Shown here piece after piece: positions 38,179-47,605 of a DNA stretch of 64,000 bases; the stretch's first letter is position 1; every line of letters starts with the position of its first letter. The position numbers and the translations under genes were made by a program. Source of the stretch: Paraburkholderia translucens (GTDB taxonomy: Bacteria > Pseudomonadota > Gammaproteobacteria > Burkholderiales > Burkholderiaceae); NCBI RefSeq assembly GCF_020881035.1, contig NZ_JAJITC010000002.1:62001-126000 (forward strand), written 5' to 3'. The notes below the pieces were generated by a model, which did not search any database, was not told the DNA's origin, and worked only from the letters and a program-made list of their open reading frames with translations.

Positions 38179-39021
38179 ATGCGATTCGAAGGCTCATCGC
38201 AGTACGTCGCCACCGACGACCTGAAGCTCGCGGTCAACGCCGCCATGACGCTCAAGCGTCCGCTGCTCATCAAGGGCGAACCCGGTACGGGCAAGACCAT
38301 GCTCGCCGAGGAAGTCGCCGCGGCGCTCGGCATGCCGCTGCTGCAATGGCACATCAAATCGACCACCAAGGCGCAGCAAGGGCTGTACGAATACGATGCG
38401 GTCTCGCGTCTGCGCGATTCGCAGCTCGGCGACGAGCGCGTGAAGGACATCCGCAACTACATCGTCAAGGGCGTGCTGTGGCAGGCTTTCGAATCGGACG
38501 AGCAGAGCGTGCTGCTGATCGATGAGATCGACAAGGCCGACATCGAATTCCCGAACGACCTGCTGCGCGAACTCGACCGCATGGAGTTCTACGTGTACGA
38601 GACGCGCGAACTGGTGCGCGCGAAGCATCGTCCGCTCGTGATCATCACGTCGAACAACGAGAAGGAATTGCCCGACGCGTTCCTGCGCCGCTGCTTCTTC
38701 CACTACATCAAGTTTCCGGACGCAACGACGATGCAGCAGATCGTCGACGTGCATTACCCCGGCATCAGGAAGGATCTGCTCGCCGCGGCGCTGCAGAGCT
38801 TCTTCGAGTTGCGCAACGTCGCGGGTCTGAAGAAAAAGCCGTCCACGTCCGAACTGCTCGACTGGCTCAAGCTGCTGCTCGCCGAAGACATCCCTCCCGA
38901 AGCACTGCGCTCGGCCGATCAGAAGCAGATCGTGCCGCCGCTGCACGGTGCGCTGCTGAAGAACGAACAGGACGTCAGCCTGTTCGAGCGGCTGCTGTTC
39001 ATGAACCGCAACAACCGTTGA
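38179..39021 (+). CDS. MoxR-family AAA+ ATPase
   Basis: A 280-residue AAA+ protein of the MoxR class. Walker A GEPGTGKT is at 33-40, Walker B VLLIDEIDKAD near 113, sensor-1 IITSNNEKELPDAFLRRC near 155-172 with its Arg finger. MoxR ATPases help assemble or load metal cofactors and partner with von Willebrand A proteins. Here the partner gene follows by 28 bases on the same strand. The client is unknown; the cytochrome c pair lies divergently upstream, which may or may not be related. Confidence 0.92.
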   Translation: MRFEGSSQYVATDDLKLAVNAAMTLKRPLLIKGEPGTGKTMLAEEVAAALGMPLLQWHIKSTTKAQQGLYEYDAVSRLRDSQLGDERVKDIRNYIVKGVLWQAFESDEQSVLLIDEIDKADIEFPNDLLRELDRMEFYVYETRELVRAKHRPLVIITSNNEKELPDAFLRRCFFHYIKFPDATTMQQIVDVHYPGIRKDLLAAALQSFFELRNVAGLKKKPSTSELLDWLKLLLAEDIPPEALRSADQKQIVPPLHGALLKNEQDVSLFERLLFMNRNNR

Positions 39022-39049
39022 GCGGGCGCAGCGCCGCAGGACATCCAGC

Positions 39050-40225
39050 ATGCTGATCGACTTTTTCTACTCGCTGCGCGCCGCCAGACTGCCGGTCTCG
39101 GTGAAGGAGTACCTGACGCTGCTCGAAGCGCTGAAGGCCAACGTGATCGCGCCGTCGCTCGACGAGTTCTACTACCTCGCGCGCATCACGCTCGTGAAGG
39201 ACGAGCAGTACTTCGACAAGTTCGACCAGGCGTTCGGCGCGTATTTCAACGGCGTCGCGCAAACGACCGGGCTCGCTTTCGAGATTCCGCTCGACTGGCT
39301 CGAGAAGAAGCTGCAACGCGATCTGTCACCCGAGGAGAAAGCGCAGATCGAGGCGATGGGCGGCATCGACAAGCTGATGGAGCGCCTGAAGGAACTGTTC
39401 GACGAGCAGAAGGAGCGCCACGAGGGCGGCAGCAAATGGATCGGCACGGGCGGCACGTCCCCGTTCGGCAATGGCGGCTATAACCCCGAGGGCGTGCGCA
39501 TCGGCGGCGACGCGGCCGGCAATCGCACGGCCGTCAAGGTGTGGGAAGCGCGCGCGTATCGCGACTACGACGACCAGGTCGAAATCGGCACGCGCAACAT
39601 CAAGGTGGCGCTGCGGCGGCTGCGCCGCTTCGCCCGCGAAGGCGCCGCGGAAGAACTCGATCTGCCCGACACGATCCGCAGCACCGCCGCGAACGCCGGC
39701 TGGCTCGATCTGAAGATGGTGCCCGAGCGGCACAACAACGTGAAGGTGCTGATGCTGCTCGACGTCGGCGGCTCGATGGACGATCACGTGAAGCGCACCG
39801 AGGAGCTGTTTTCCGCCGCGAAGGCCGAGTTCAAACACCTGGAGTTCTACTACTTCCACAACTGCGTGTACGACTTCCTGTGGAAGAACAACCGCCGCCG
39901 CCACGCCGAACGCACGCCGACGTGGGACGTGCTGCACAAGTTCACGCCCGACTACAAGCTGATCTTCGTCGGCGACGCGACGATGAGCCCCTATGAAGTC
40001 TTGCAGCCGGGCGGCTCGGTCGAGTACAACAACGCCGAAGCCGGCGCGGTGTGGTTGCGCCGGCTCGCCGATCATTTTCCGCACTTCGCGTGGCTGAATC
40101 CGGAACCGGAAGCGCTGTGGCCATACCGGCAGTCCGTCAGCGCGATCCGTGAAGTGCTGGGCCACCGCATGTATCCGCTGACGCTCGCGGGCCTCGAAAC
40201 GGCCATGCGGGTCCTGAGCAAATAA
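39050..40225 (+). CDS. CoxE-like VWA-domain protein, MoxR partner
   Basis: A 391-residue protein. The N-terminal half is helical with LLDFFYSLR-type opening (MLIDFFYSLRAARLPVSVKE) and a Gly-rich middle segment (GGSKWIGTGGTSPFGNGGYN). The C-terminal von Willebrand A domain starts near 225, and its metal site reads DVGGSMDD, with Gly in place of the first Ser of the usual DxSxS. The lower-affinity ligand in FVGDATMSPYE near 305 is present. Such proteins act with MoxR ATPases, as CoxE does with CoxD in CO dehydrogenase maturation; no cox genes are here. It follows moxR by 28 bases. Confidence 0.88.
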   Translation: MLIDFFYSLRAARLPVSVKEYLTLLEALKANVIAPSLDEFYYLARITLVKDEQYFDKFDQAFGAYFNGVAQTTGLAFEIPLDWLEKKLQRDLSPEEKAQIEAMGGIDKLMERLKELFDEQKERHEGGSKWIGTGGTSPFGNGGYNPEGVRIGGDAAGNRTAVKVWEARAYRDYDDQVEIGTRNIKVALRRLRRFAREGAAEELDLPDTIRSTAANAGWLDLKMVPERHNNVKVLMLLDVGGSMDDHVKRTEELFSAAKAEFKHLEFYYFHNCVYDFLWKNNRRRHAERTPTWDVLHKFTPDYKLIFVGDATMSPYEVLQPGGSVEYNNAEAGAVWLRRLADHFPHFAWLNPEPEALWPYRQSVSAIREVLGHRMYPLTLAGLETAMRVLSK

Positions 40226-40285
40226 CGCCGGCATGCAGATATCCACCTCTTGACGCCGAAACTTCCACAACAAGAAAGCCTTCGC

Positions 40286-41506
40286 ATGAGTTCGTCCCCG
40301 TCTCCCCAACTGTCACCCGCCGCCCCGGCGCCCCGGCGTTTCAATCCGCTCGCCGATACGTCCCTGTCGACGATCGTCGCGGGCTTCGTCGCGGCGATGA
40401 CCGGCTACACGAGCTCGCTCGTGCTGATGTTCCAGGCGGGCCAGGCCGCGCATCTGAGCGATGCGCAGATTTCATCGTGGATCTGGGCGCTTTCGATTGG
40501 CATGGGCCTCTGCACGATCGGCCTGTCGCTGCGCTTTCGCGCGCCGATCGTGATCGCGTGGTCGACCCCGGGTGCGGCGCTGCTGGTGGCGTCGCTGCCG
40601 CATGTCGAATACGCCCAGGCGATCGGCGCGTTCATTTTCTGCGCGGCGCTGCTGACGCTGGTCGGCGTGACCGGCTGGTTCGATGCGCTGATGAAGCGGA
40701 TTCCGTCGGGCCTCGCCTCAGCGCTGCTCGCGGGCATCCTGTTCGAGATCGGCATCGAGATTTTCCGCGCCGCGCAATTCCAGACCGCGCTCGTGCTGAC
40801 GATGTTTTTCACCTACCTGATCGTCAAGCGGTTCGTGCCGCGCTACGCGATTCCGACGACGCTCGTGGCCGGCACGGCCGCCGCCGGCGGCCTCGGGTTG
40901 CTCGACTTCAGCCACTTTCACGTCGCGCTCGCGCACCCGGTGCTGACGATGCCGTCGTTTTCGGTGGCGGCTTGCGTGAGCATCGGCATTCCGCTTTTCG
41001 TGGTCGCGATGGCCTCGCAGAACGTGCCGGGCATCGCGGTGCTGCGCGCGGACGGCTACACGACACCGTCCGCGCCGCTGATCGCGACGACCGGCGTCGC
41101 ATCGCTGCTGCTCGCGCCGTTCGGCTCGCACGGCATCAACCTTGCAGCCATCACGGCGGCGATCTGCACCGGCCCCGAAGCGCACGAGAACCCCGCCAGG
41201 CGGTACACGGCCGCCATATGGGGCGGCATTTTCTATCTGCTCGCCGGGGTCTTCGGCGCGACCATCGCCGCGCTGTTCGCGGCGTTCCCGAAGGAGTTGG
41301 TCGTCTCGGTCGCGGCGCTCGCGCTGTTCGGCTCGATCATGAGCGGGCTCGCCAATGCGATGCAGGACACGCGGCAGCGCGAAGCGGCGCTCGTCACGTT
41401 CATGGTGACCGCCTCGGGGCTCACGCTGCTGTCGATCGGCTCGGCGTTCTGGGGACTCGTCGCCGGCGTGGTGACGCAGGCCGTGTTGAACCCGCGGCGC
41501 GTTTGA
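40286..41506 (+). CDS. BenE-family benzoate/proton symporter
   Basis: A 406-residue inner-membrane protein with about 12 membrane segments, of the BenE family. Typical stretches are LSTIVAGFVAAMTGYTSSLVL, IVIAWSTPGAALLVASLP, SVAACVSIGIPLFVVAMASQNVPG and GSHGINLAAITAAICTGPEAH. The start at 40286 begins the family domain. It follows the VWA gene by 60 bases. No benzoate catabolic gene lies near, so the substrate may be another aromatic acid. Confidence in the family is high, in the substrate low. Confidence 0.9.
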   Translation: MSSSPSPQLSPAAPAPRRFNPLADTSLSTIVAGFVAAMTGYTSSLVLMFQAGQAAHLSDAQISSWIWALSIGMGLCTIGLSLRFRAPIVIAWSTPGAALLVASLPHVEYAQAIGAFIFCAALLTLVGVTGWFDALMKRIPSGLASALLAGILFEIGIEIFRAAQFQTALVLTMFFTYLIVKRFVPRYAIPTTLVAGTAAAGGLGLLDFSHFHVALAHPVLTMPSFSVAACVSIGIPLFVVAMASQNVPGIAVLRADGYTTPSAPLIATTGVASLLLAPFGSHGINLAAITAAICTGPEAHENPARRYTAAIWGGIFYLLAGVFGATIAALFAAFPKELVVSVAALALFGSIMSGLANAMQDTRQREAALVTFMVTASGLTLLSIGSAFWGLVAGVVTQAVLNPRRV

Positions 41507-41726
41507 ACGGAGCGCACCGCCTGCTGACGATTGCCGGTGTTCGTACCGTCCACGGCGATCCGCCATAGAATAGATGTATCCGGCAGCGTTTCCCGGCGCC
41601 ATCGCGGGATGCGCTGCGGCTTGACCCGCGGCCGCCCGCGTCGGCTGGTTTCTGTACCTTGCCCAGCCGGCGCGGCGGCGTCCTCATTCTCCTGAACCAT
41701 GGCGCACGCGCCCTGAAGGCCCGAAC

Positions 41727-42680
41727 ATGACAACCGCACTCGACCAACTCAAGCAATACACCACCGTGGTGGCCGACACCGGCGACTTCCAGCAGCTTGC
41801 GCAGTACAAGCCGCAGGATGCGACCACCAATCCGTCACTGATTCTGAAGGCCGTGCAGAAAGACGATTACCGGCCGCTGCTCGAAAAGACCGTCAAGGCG
41901 CACGCGTCGAAGCCGGTCCGCGCGATCATCGACCAGTTGCTGATTGCGTTCGGCACCGAGATCCTGAAGATCATCCCGGGGCGGGTCTCGACCGAAGTCG
42001 ACGCGCGCCTGTCGTTTGACGTCGAAGGTTCGATCGCGAAAGCGCACGAACTCATCGCGCTGTACAAGGAGCACGGCATCGAGCGCGACCGCGTGCTGAT
42101 CAAGCTCGCGTCGACGTGGGAAGGCGTGCGTGCGGCCGAGGTGCTGCAGAAAGAAGGCATCCACTGCAACATGACGCTGCTGTTCTCGCTCGCGCAGGCG
42201 GTAGCCTGTGCGGAAGCGGGCGCGCAGCTGATCTCGCCGTTCGTCGGCCGCATCTACGACTGGTACAAGAAGAGCGCCGGCAGCGCTTGGGACGAAGCGA
42301 AAGACGGCGGCGCCAACGATCCGGGCGTCAAATCGGTGCGCCGCATCTACGCGTACTACAAGAAGTTCGGCTACAAGACCGAGGTGATGGGCGCGAGCTT
42401 CCGCACCACTTCGCAGATCCTGGAGCTGGCCGGCTGCGATCTGCTGACGATCAGCCCCGACCTGCTGCAGAAGCTGCACGAGAGCACCGACAAGGTCGAG
42501 CGCAAGCTGTCGCCGGAGGCGTCGCACGAGGCGGACATCGAGCGCGTGCCGGTCGACGAGAAATCGTTCCGCTTCCTCGTCAACGACGACGCGATGGCGA
42601 CCGAGAAGCTCGCCGAAGGCATCCGTACGTTCGCAGCAGACGCGATCAAGCTGGAAAAGCTGATCGAAACGCTGCGTTGA
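41727..42680 (+). CDS. tal: Transaldolase
   Basis: A 317-residue class I transaldolase of the TalB size class, exchanging a dihydroxyacetone unit between sugar phosphates in the non-oxidative pentose phosphate pathway. Marks are [23 protein letters not shown] (Asp near 17), [14 protein letters not shown] at 86-98, [10 protein letters not shown] with the Schiff-base Lys126, and [24 protein letters not shown] precedes the ATG at 41727. It is soluble. A long hairpin follows the stop. Confidence 0.96.
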   Translation: MTTALDQLKQYTTVVADTGDFQQLAQYKPQDATTNPSLILKAVQKDDYRPLLEKTVKAHASKPVRAIIDQLLIAFGTEILKIIPGRVSTEVDARLSFDVEGSIAKAHELIALYKEHGIERDRVLIKLASTWEGVRAAEVLQKEGIHCNMTLLFSLAQAVACAEAGAQLISPFVGRIYDWYKKSAGSAWDEAKDGGANDPGVKSVRRIYAYYKKFGYKTEVMGASFRTTSQILELAGCDLLTISPDLLQKLHESTDKVERKLSPEASHEADIERVPVDEKSFRFLVNDDAMATEKLAEGIRTFAADAIKLEKLIETLR

Positions 42681-42686
42681 GGTGCC

Positions 42687-42730
42687 GGGTGCCCCTCCCC
42701 GCCGCCGCCAGGCGGGGGGAGATGGCACCC
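42687..42730 (+). terminator. Long GC-rich hairpin after tal
   Basis: GGGTGCC (42687-42693) pairs with GGCACCC (42724-42730), and inside it CTCCCCGCC pairs with GGCGGGG-GG-AG. No T-run follows, so it may act as a 3'-end stabiliser or partial terminator between tal and the VOC gene. Confidence 0.5.
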
Positions 42731-42755
42731 CAAACGCCTGATCATGGAGGCGATC

Positions 42756-43175
42756 ATGTACGTTCAGCCGTATGTGTTCTTCAACGGCCGTTGCCAGGAA
42801 GCGCTCGACTACTACACCGACAAGCTCGGCGCGCAGGTGACCTTCAAGACGCTGTTCAAGGAAGCGCCGCCGGACGCGCAGATCCCGCCGCGCCCCGAGC
42901 TCGCCGACAAGATCATGCACGCGAACGTGCAGATGGGCTCGAGCACGTGGATGGCCTCCGACGGCAACTGCGACCCGGCGGCGGGCCAGTTCAACGGCTT
43001 CAGCCTGTCGCTGACCGTCGAAGACGGCGCGTCGGCGGAAAAATACTTCAACGCCCTCGCCGACGGCGGGCAGGTCGTGATGCCGTTCCAGCCAACGTTC
43101 TGGAGCAAGGGCTTCGGGATGGTGAAAGACCGCTTCGGCCTGATGTGGATGGTCAGCCTGCCGCCGCAGGTCTGA
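42756..43175 (+). CDS. VOC-family protein (PhnB-like)
   Basis: A 139-residue VOC protein. The start at 42756 follows GGAGG by eight bases; an earlier Met at 42744 lacks a site. YVFFNGRCQEALDYYTDKLGAQVTF is the classic opening of PhnB-like proteins, DGNCDPAAGQFNGFSLSLTVED lies in the middle, and MPFQPTFWSKGFGMVKDRFGLMWMV ends it. The fold binds a metal with a small ligand. Function is unknown. It is convergent with the FUSC gene 13 bases away. Confidence 0.85.
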   Translation: MYVQPYVFFNGRCQEALDYYTDKLGAQVTFKTLFKEAPPDAQIPPRPELADKIMHANVQMGSSTWMASDGNCDPAAGQFNGFSLSLTVEDGASAEKYFNALADGGQVVMPFQPTFWSKGFGMVKDRFGLMWMVSLPPQV

Positions 43176-43188
43176 GGATCAGCCCCGC

Positions 43189-44313
43189 CTAGGCGATCCG
43201 CGCCGCCCGCGCATGCCGCTCGATATTCCAGTTCGGCTCGGTCTCCAGCAATAGCGCACGCAACCGGTCCACCTGCTCGGCGAGGCGCTGACCGAGCCAG
43301 TACGGTCCTTGCCACTCGGGCGGCAACGCGGTGGCCGCTTGGCCATCCCGCTTCGCGAGCGGAGCGGCCGCCGGAATGCCGAAGCGCGTCGGACGGCCGA
43401 AGCGCAGCCCGCGTGCGGTCGACAGCAGGATGGAGCGCACCGCGCGCACCTCGGCGCCGCAATGGTTCGCAAAAGCGGCGCGCGCAGCGGCGCCGGCGTT
43501 CATCAGCGGGCCCGTCGCCAGCAATTCGAGTGCGCTCAGCACCGAGCGATGCAGCCGCTGGATCTCCTCGAGCTTCGTCTGCGGCACGTCGATTTCCTTC
43601 GCGACCGACGGCATCAGCGAGCGCAGTTGCACGAGCCGCTTGTTGATCTGCAGGAAACGCTTGACCTGCTCCTCCTCGGTGATCGTCTCGCCTTCGAGCA
43701 GCCGCGCATAGATTCCCGCGCATTCGCGCAGATTGGCGGCGAGCCCATAGCGCCATGAATACGTCGCGTGCAGCGGAAACGCGAACGAAAAAGCCAGCGC
43801 AATCACAATGCCGATCAGCACGTTCAGCGTGCGCCACAGGCCGACGTCGATCAGATTGTCGCCGTGGCCCGCCACGATGCACATGGTGATCGCCGTCAAC
43901 AGTCCGATATAGCCCGACGAACCGATCGCGAACCACGCGCAGACCGACGCGGCGATCGCCATCAGCACGTAAGTGAACGGCAGCGAGCCGATGAAGTTCT
44001 GCTGCACGATCAGCAAGAGACCGATCGATGCGCCAAGCAGCGTGCCGGCCGCGCGTTCGGCCGCCTTTTTGCGGATATTGCCGTGATGCTGCAAGCCGCC
44101 GATCACGACCAGCAGCGTGACCGACGACCAGATGCCGTGCGGAATATCGATGCCGGTCGTGGCGAGAATCGACGCCAGCATCGCAAGGCCGACGCGCAGG
44201 CTGTGCAGCACTTTCGCGTGCCGGTAGCGGTAATACGGCGATGTGACGGCGCGCACCATCCGGCTGAGCGCCGCGCGGCGGGGGATCACGGTGGGAGTAT
44301 CGGCAGCAGCCAT
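43189..44313 (-). CDS. FUSC-family inner-membrane protein
   Basis: A 374-residue protein of the fusaric-acid-resistance/aromatic-acid-exporter kind. About six membrane helices lie between residues 30 and 185 (HSLRVGLAMLASILATTGIDIP, AGTLLGASIGLLLIVQQNF, VLMAIAASVCAWFAI, LIGIVIALAFSFAFPL). The cytosolic C-terminal half is helical with VKRFLQINKRLVQLRSLMPS. Such proteins export aromatic or organic acids, usually with a membrane-fusion partner, which is absent here. The substrate is unknown. A terminator lies in the gap to the symporter gene. Confidence 0.82.
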   Translation of the reverse strand: MAAADTPTVIPRRAALSRMVRAVTSPYYRYRHAKVLHSLRVGLAMLASILATTGIDIPHGIWSSVTLLVVIGGLQHHGNIRKKAAERAAGTLLGASIGLLLIVQQNFIGSLPFTYVLMAIAASVCAWFAIGSSGYIGLLTAITMCIVAGHGDNLIDVGLWRTLNVLIGIVIALAFSFAFPLHATYSWRYGLAANLRECAGIYARLLEGETITEEEQVKRFLQINKRLVQLRSLMPSVAKEIDVPQTKLEEIQRLHRSVLSALELLATGPLMNAGAAARAAFANHCGAEVRAVRSILLSTARGLRFGRPTRFGIPAAAPLAKRDGQAATALPPEWQGPYWLGQRLAEQVDRLRALLLETEPNWNIERHARAARIA

Positions 44314-44380
44314 GGCGGCGCGCGGCGAACGCGTGAATGGACGGTTCCGCTATCCTGCCCTGGAGTGCCCCGCAAACACA

Positions 44381-44418
44381 AACGCCCGCGAACTCTCGTT
44401 GGCGGGCGTTGCGTTTTT
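44381..44418 (-). terminator. Hairpin in the FUSC/SSS gap
   Basis: AACGCCCGC (44381-44389) pairs with GCGGGCGTT (44402-44410) around a 12-base loop, followed by GCGTTTTT on the plus strand. It sits just downstream of the leftward symporter gene and upstream of the FUSC gene; the A-rich left flank (CAAACACAAA) gives a weak U-tract for the minus-strand transcript. Confidence 0.65.
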
Positions 44419-44440
44419 CAGAGCGTGATCTGGAGCCGGA

Positions 44441-45991
44441 TCAGCCTTCGACGATGTCCAGGTAGTCTTCCGGGCGCGTGCGATCCTCGGCGCGCTGCAT
44501 GCCCGCCACGCGCACGAACAGGCTCACGACGACCGACACCACGAGGTTCACGATTAGCGACCACACCGCCGCATAGCCCGGAATCGCCATGCCGAACAGG
44601 TGGATCGTGAAGATCGAGCTCGCGAGCTTCAGCGAAACCGCCATCCACGTGCCGGTCGCGATACCGGCCGCCCAGCCGAGCAACAGACCCCGGTAGTCGA
44701 GCATGCGCGTAAAGAGACCCAGCACGATCGCCGGCAGCGTCTGGATGATCCAGATGCCACCGAGCAGCTGCAGCTGGATCGCGTACGTGAGCGGCAGACC
44801 GAGAATGAACGCGACCGCGCCGACCTTGACGATCAGCGACACGAGCTTCGCGACGTTGGTCTCCTGGTCGTGCGTCATGTTGCGGTTGATGAACTCCTTG
44901 TGCACGTTACGCGTGTACAGGTTCGCCGCCGCGATCGACATGATCGCCGCCGGCACCAGCGCGCCGATACCGATGGCCGCGAACGCGACGCCGACGAACC
45001 ACGACGGGAAGAAGTGCAGGAACAGCGCCGGCACCGCGAAGTTCGGGCCGAAGGCCTTGAAGTACGGCGCGAATTCCGGCATGTCCTTCACGCCGGCCGC
45101 GAGCGCCATGAAGCCGAGCAGCGCGAGCAGGCCGAGCACGAGCGAATAGGCCGGCAGCAGCGCCATGTTGCGGCGGATCGTGTTGCTCGATTTCGACGAC
45201 AGCACCGCGGTGATCGAATGCGGATAGAGGAACAGCGCGAGCGCCGAGCCCACCGCGAGGGTTGCGTATGCGCTATAGCCGTTCAGGCTCGACACGTCCG
45301 GCGACTTGAGCAGCAGCTTCTCCGGCGGCACCGCGCCGAAGATATGGCCGAAGCCGCCGAGTTGCGGCGGAATCACGACGATCGCGGCGAAGATCGTCAC
45401 GTAGATCAGGATGTCCTTGACGACCGCGATCATGGCCGGCGCGCGCAGGCCCGACGTGTAGGTGTAGGCCGCGAGGATCGCGAACGCGATGATCAGCGGC
45501 AGATCGCCGACGAAACCCGTCGTGTCGAAACCGAGCGCGCCGATCACCACTTCGATGCCGACCAGTTGCAGCGCGATGTACGGCATCGTCGCGACGATGC
45601 CGGTCCCCGCGACCGCGAGCGCGAGCATGCGGCTGCCGTAGCGAGCCGACACGAAGTCAGCCGACGTCACGTAGCCGTGCCGCTTCGCGATGCTCCACAG
45701 CTTCGGGAACACGACGAACGCGAACGGATAGATCAGGATGGTGTACGGCAGCGCGAAGAAGCCCGTCGCGCCCGCGCCGAACACGAGCGCCGGCACCGCG
45801 ATGAACGTGTAGGCGGTATACAGGTCGCCGCCGAGCAGGAACCAGGTGACGATCGTGCCGAAGCGCCGGCCGCCGAGACCCCACTCCTCAAGATGCGCGA
45901 GATTGCCGCGCCGCCAGTGAGCCGCGACGAAGCCGAGAATCGTGACGCCGATGAAAAATAGAACGAAGACGAAGGTTGCAATAGGGTTCAT
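44441..45991 (-). CDS. Solute:sodium symporter, monocarboxylate type
   Basis: A 516-residue SSS transporter with about 13 membrane helices. Family marks are ILGFVAAHWRRGNLAHLEEWGLGGRRFG at the start, YTSGLRAPAMIAVVKDILIY and GIGALVPAAIMSIAAANLYTRNV with the Na+-site helix. Close members take up lactate, pyruvate or other short carboxylates (MctP-like); the substrate here is an inference. The start at 45991 overlaps the DUF3311 stop by four bases (ATGA), so translation is probably coupled. Confidence 0.88.
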   Translation of the reverse strand: MNPIATFVFVLFFIGVTILGFVAAHWRRGNLAHLEEWGLGGRRFGTIVTWFLLGGDLYTAYTFIAVPALVFGAGATGFFALPYTILIYPFAFVVFPKLWSIAKRHGYVTSADFVSARYGSRMLALAVAGTGIVATMPYIALQLVGIEVVIGALGFDTTGFVGDLPLIIAFAILAAYTYTSGLRAPAMIAVVKDILIYVTIFAAIVVIPPQLGGFGHIFGAVPPEKLLLKSPDVSSLNGYSAYATLAVGSALALFLYPHSITAVLSSKSSNTIRRNMALLPAYSLVLGLLALLGFMALAAGVKDMPEFAPYFKAFGPNFAVPALFLHFFPSWFVGVAFAAIGIGALVPAAIMSIAAANLYTRNVHKEFINRNMTHDQETNVAKLVSLIVKVGAVAFILGLPLTYAIQLQLLGGIWIIQTLPAIVLGLFTRMLDYRGLLLGWAAGIATGTWMAVSLKLASSIFTIHLFGMAIPGYAAVWSLIVNLVVSVVVSLFVRVAGMQRAEDRTRPEDYLDIVEG

Positions 45992-46230
45992 GGTTGCGCG
46001 CCCCCGTTCGTGCGGCCCGTATAAAGGGATTTGGTCTTCGAGTAGACGAGCCAGGTGATGGCCGCGCTGATCAGCACCCACAAAAGCTGATACCAGTAGA
46101 AGAACGGGAAACCGAACAGTTGCGGTTCGATCCGGTTGTAGGACGGTACCCAGATCATCGCGATCCAGGGTAGCAGCAATAGCCAGAGCCAGTGCTTGCT
46201 GGCTTTCTTCACGTCGGCGTCGCGAGCCAT
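45988..46230 (-). CDS. DUF3311 small membrane protein
   Basis: An 80-residue protein with two membrane segments (WLWLLLLPWIAMIWVPSYN and FYWYQLLWVLISAAITWLVY) of the DUF3311 family. It is regularly found directly before SSS carboxylate symporters, and here its stop overlaps the symporter start, so it is likely a small subunit or assembly partner. GGAG-like bases (CAGGAGACGTC) sit seven bases before the ATG. Confidence 0.9.
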   Translation of the reverse strand: MARDADVKKASKHWLWLLLLPWIAMIWVPSYNRIEPQLFGFPFFYWYQLLWVLISAAITWLVYSKTKSLYTGRTNGGAQP

Positions 46231-46466
46231 GACGTCTCCTGTTTCCTATTTGGAATTTATCTGCCCGTGGTCAGCGGCAGGTGGAACACACAGCCGGCGG
46301 TCGGCCACGGGCGCCCCGAAAGCTTCGAAAGAGTATAGGAGTCGCGAACACCCGGTCAAGCAGGGAGGACCCGAGGCGCACTGGCGCGGGACAAGGCTGC
46401 GGCAGGACCAATGATGCACGCTGAATAACGTTGCGGCGTAGACGTAAAAAAGGTACCGAAAGCGAC

Positions 46467-46500
46467 GCGGCCGTGCCGACGGATACGCCGGCACGGCCGC
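46467..46500 (-). terminator. Hairpin after the spermidine-synthase-like gene
   Basis: GCGGCCGTGCCG (46467-46478) pairs perfectly with CGGCACGGCCGC (46489-46500), 30 bases beyond the leftward stop. A run of A (46446-46451) gives U in the transcript a little later, so termination is plausible but not textbook. Confidence 0.55.
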
Positions 46501-46529
46501 TTTGCTTCAACGAAAAGGATGGCGCCCGC

Positions 46530-47483
46530 TCAGATCGCGAACGATGCGCCCGTCTGCCCCGTCGATTCGCGCAGTCCCTTGATCCATTTGCGCGCCGGCA
46601 AGCCCAGCTCGGCTTCGATCAGCTTCGCGCGCGCCTCGAGCGCGGCGTACGGCACGTCGAGCGCGGGGCCCGAGAATGCGATCGCGATGCGGTTACCGTC
46701 GTGCACTTCGGGCAGCGCGACGACGCGGCCGTCGAACGCTTCGTTCAAACGCTTCATGTTGCGCACGAAGCTCGGATGATCGCCGAACAGGTTCACCGTG
46801 GCGATGCCCGCCTCGGTCAGACAGGCGCGCGCGGCGCGGTAAAACCCGACGCTATCGAGCACCGGGCCGCGCGCCGTCGCGTCGTAGATGTCGATCTGCA
46901 GCGCGCCGATCGTGCCGTGATTCGCGCGCTCGTTGACGAAGTCCCACGCGTCGGTTTCGTGAACGGTCAGACGCGCGTCGTCGGGCGGCAGCTCGAACAT
47001 CGTGTGCGCGGCCACCACGACCGCCGGATTCAATTCAACGGCCTCGACTTTCGCGCCCTTCAGGAAGCGGTGCGCGAATTTGGTCAGCGACGCCGCGCCG
47101 AGCCCGAGCTGCACGATGCGCTTCGGCGTTTCGAGAAACAGCAGCCAGGCCATCATCTGCTGCGCGTATTCGAGTTCGATGTGATCGGGCTTGCGCAGAC
47201 GCATCGCGCCTTGCACCCATTCCGTGCCGAAATGCAGGAAGCGCACGCCACCCTCTTCGGAGAACGTCACCGGCGCGAAACGCGGCTTGCGTGGCGCTTC
47301 GATCTGCGGTGCCTCGTGAACGTCGTGGTCGGCGGTGCCGCTCGTATTATGGGTGGATTTGGGTGCCTTCCTGTACGCCGTTTTCTGCTTGCCGCCGATT
47401 GCTTCGGCGTCCCGGTTGCGGAAAGCGCGCGCCTCGGCCGAGGCGCGCCTGATCAGTTTCGTCATGTGCGGATGTCGCGCCAT
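46530..47483 (-). CDS. Spermidine synthase-like protein
   Basis: A 317-residue protein with a Rossmann fold of the spermidine synthase superfamily. The N-terminal 60 residues are basic and unlike the family. The cofactor site is RIVQLGLGAASLTKFAHRF, VEAVELNPAVVVAAHTMF follows, and IDIYDATARG is the acidic active-site segment. FDGRVVALPEVHDGNRIAIAFSG is a C-terminal stretch. It may be an aminopropyltransferase or another methyltransferase-like enzyme; the polyamine-binding residues cannot be verified. The start is uncertain between 47483 and 47465. It follows icd by 122 bases on the same strand. Confidence 0.75.
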   Translation of the reverse strand: MARHPHMTKLIRRASAEARAFRNRDAEAIGGKQKTAYRKAPKSTHNTSGTADHDVHEAPQIEAPRKPRFAPVTFSEEGGVRFLHFGTEWVQGAMRLRKPDHIELEYAQQMMAWLLFLETPKRIVQLGLGAASLTKFAHRFLKGAKVEAVELNPAVVVAAHTMFELPPDDARLTVHETDAWDFVNERANHGTIGALQIDIYDATARGPVLDSVGFYRAARACLTEAGIATVNLFGDHPSFVRNMKRLNEAFDGRVVALPEVHDGNRIAIAFSGPALDVPYAALEARAKLIEAELGLPARKWIKGLRESTGQTGASFAI

Positions 47484-47605
47484 GGGCGCAATATTTTTAA
47501 GCGACCGAGAGCATAGCATTCGCTGCGACTCGCTCGTTCAAAACAGCCAGACACAACGGACATGCCGCGACGAGCCGCTCGCGGGCGGCTCGCCTTCGTA
47601 TCACG

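Noticed and set aside
40250..40285. An earlier TTG start for the BenE gene.
   Set aside because: The extra 12 residues are not conserved in type, and the ATG at 40286 begins the usual polar leader.
47484..47605. icd and the spermidine-synthase-like gene as one operon.
   Set aside because: A 122-base gap and unrelated roles give no support; left open rather than claimed.
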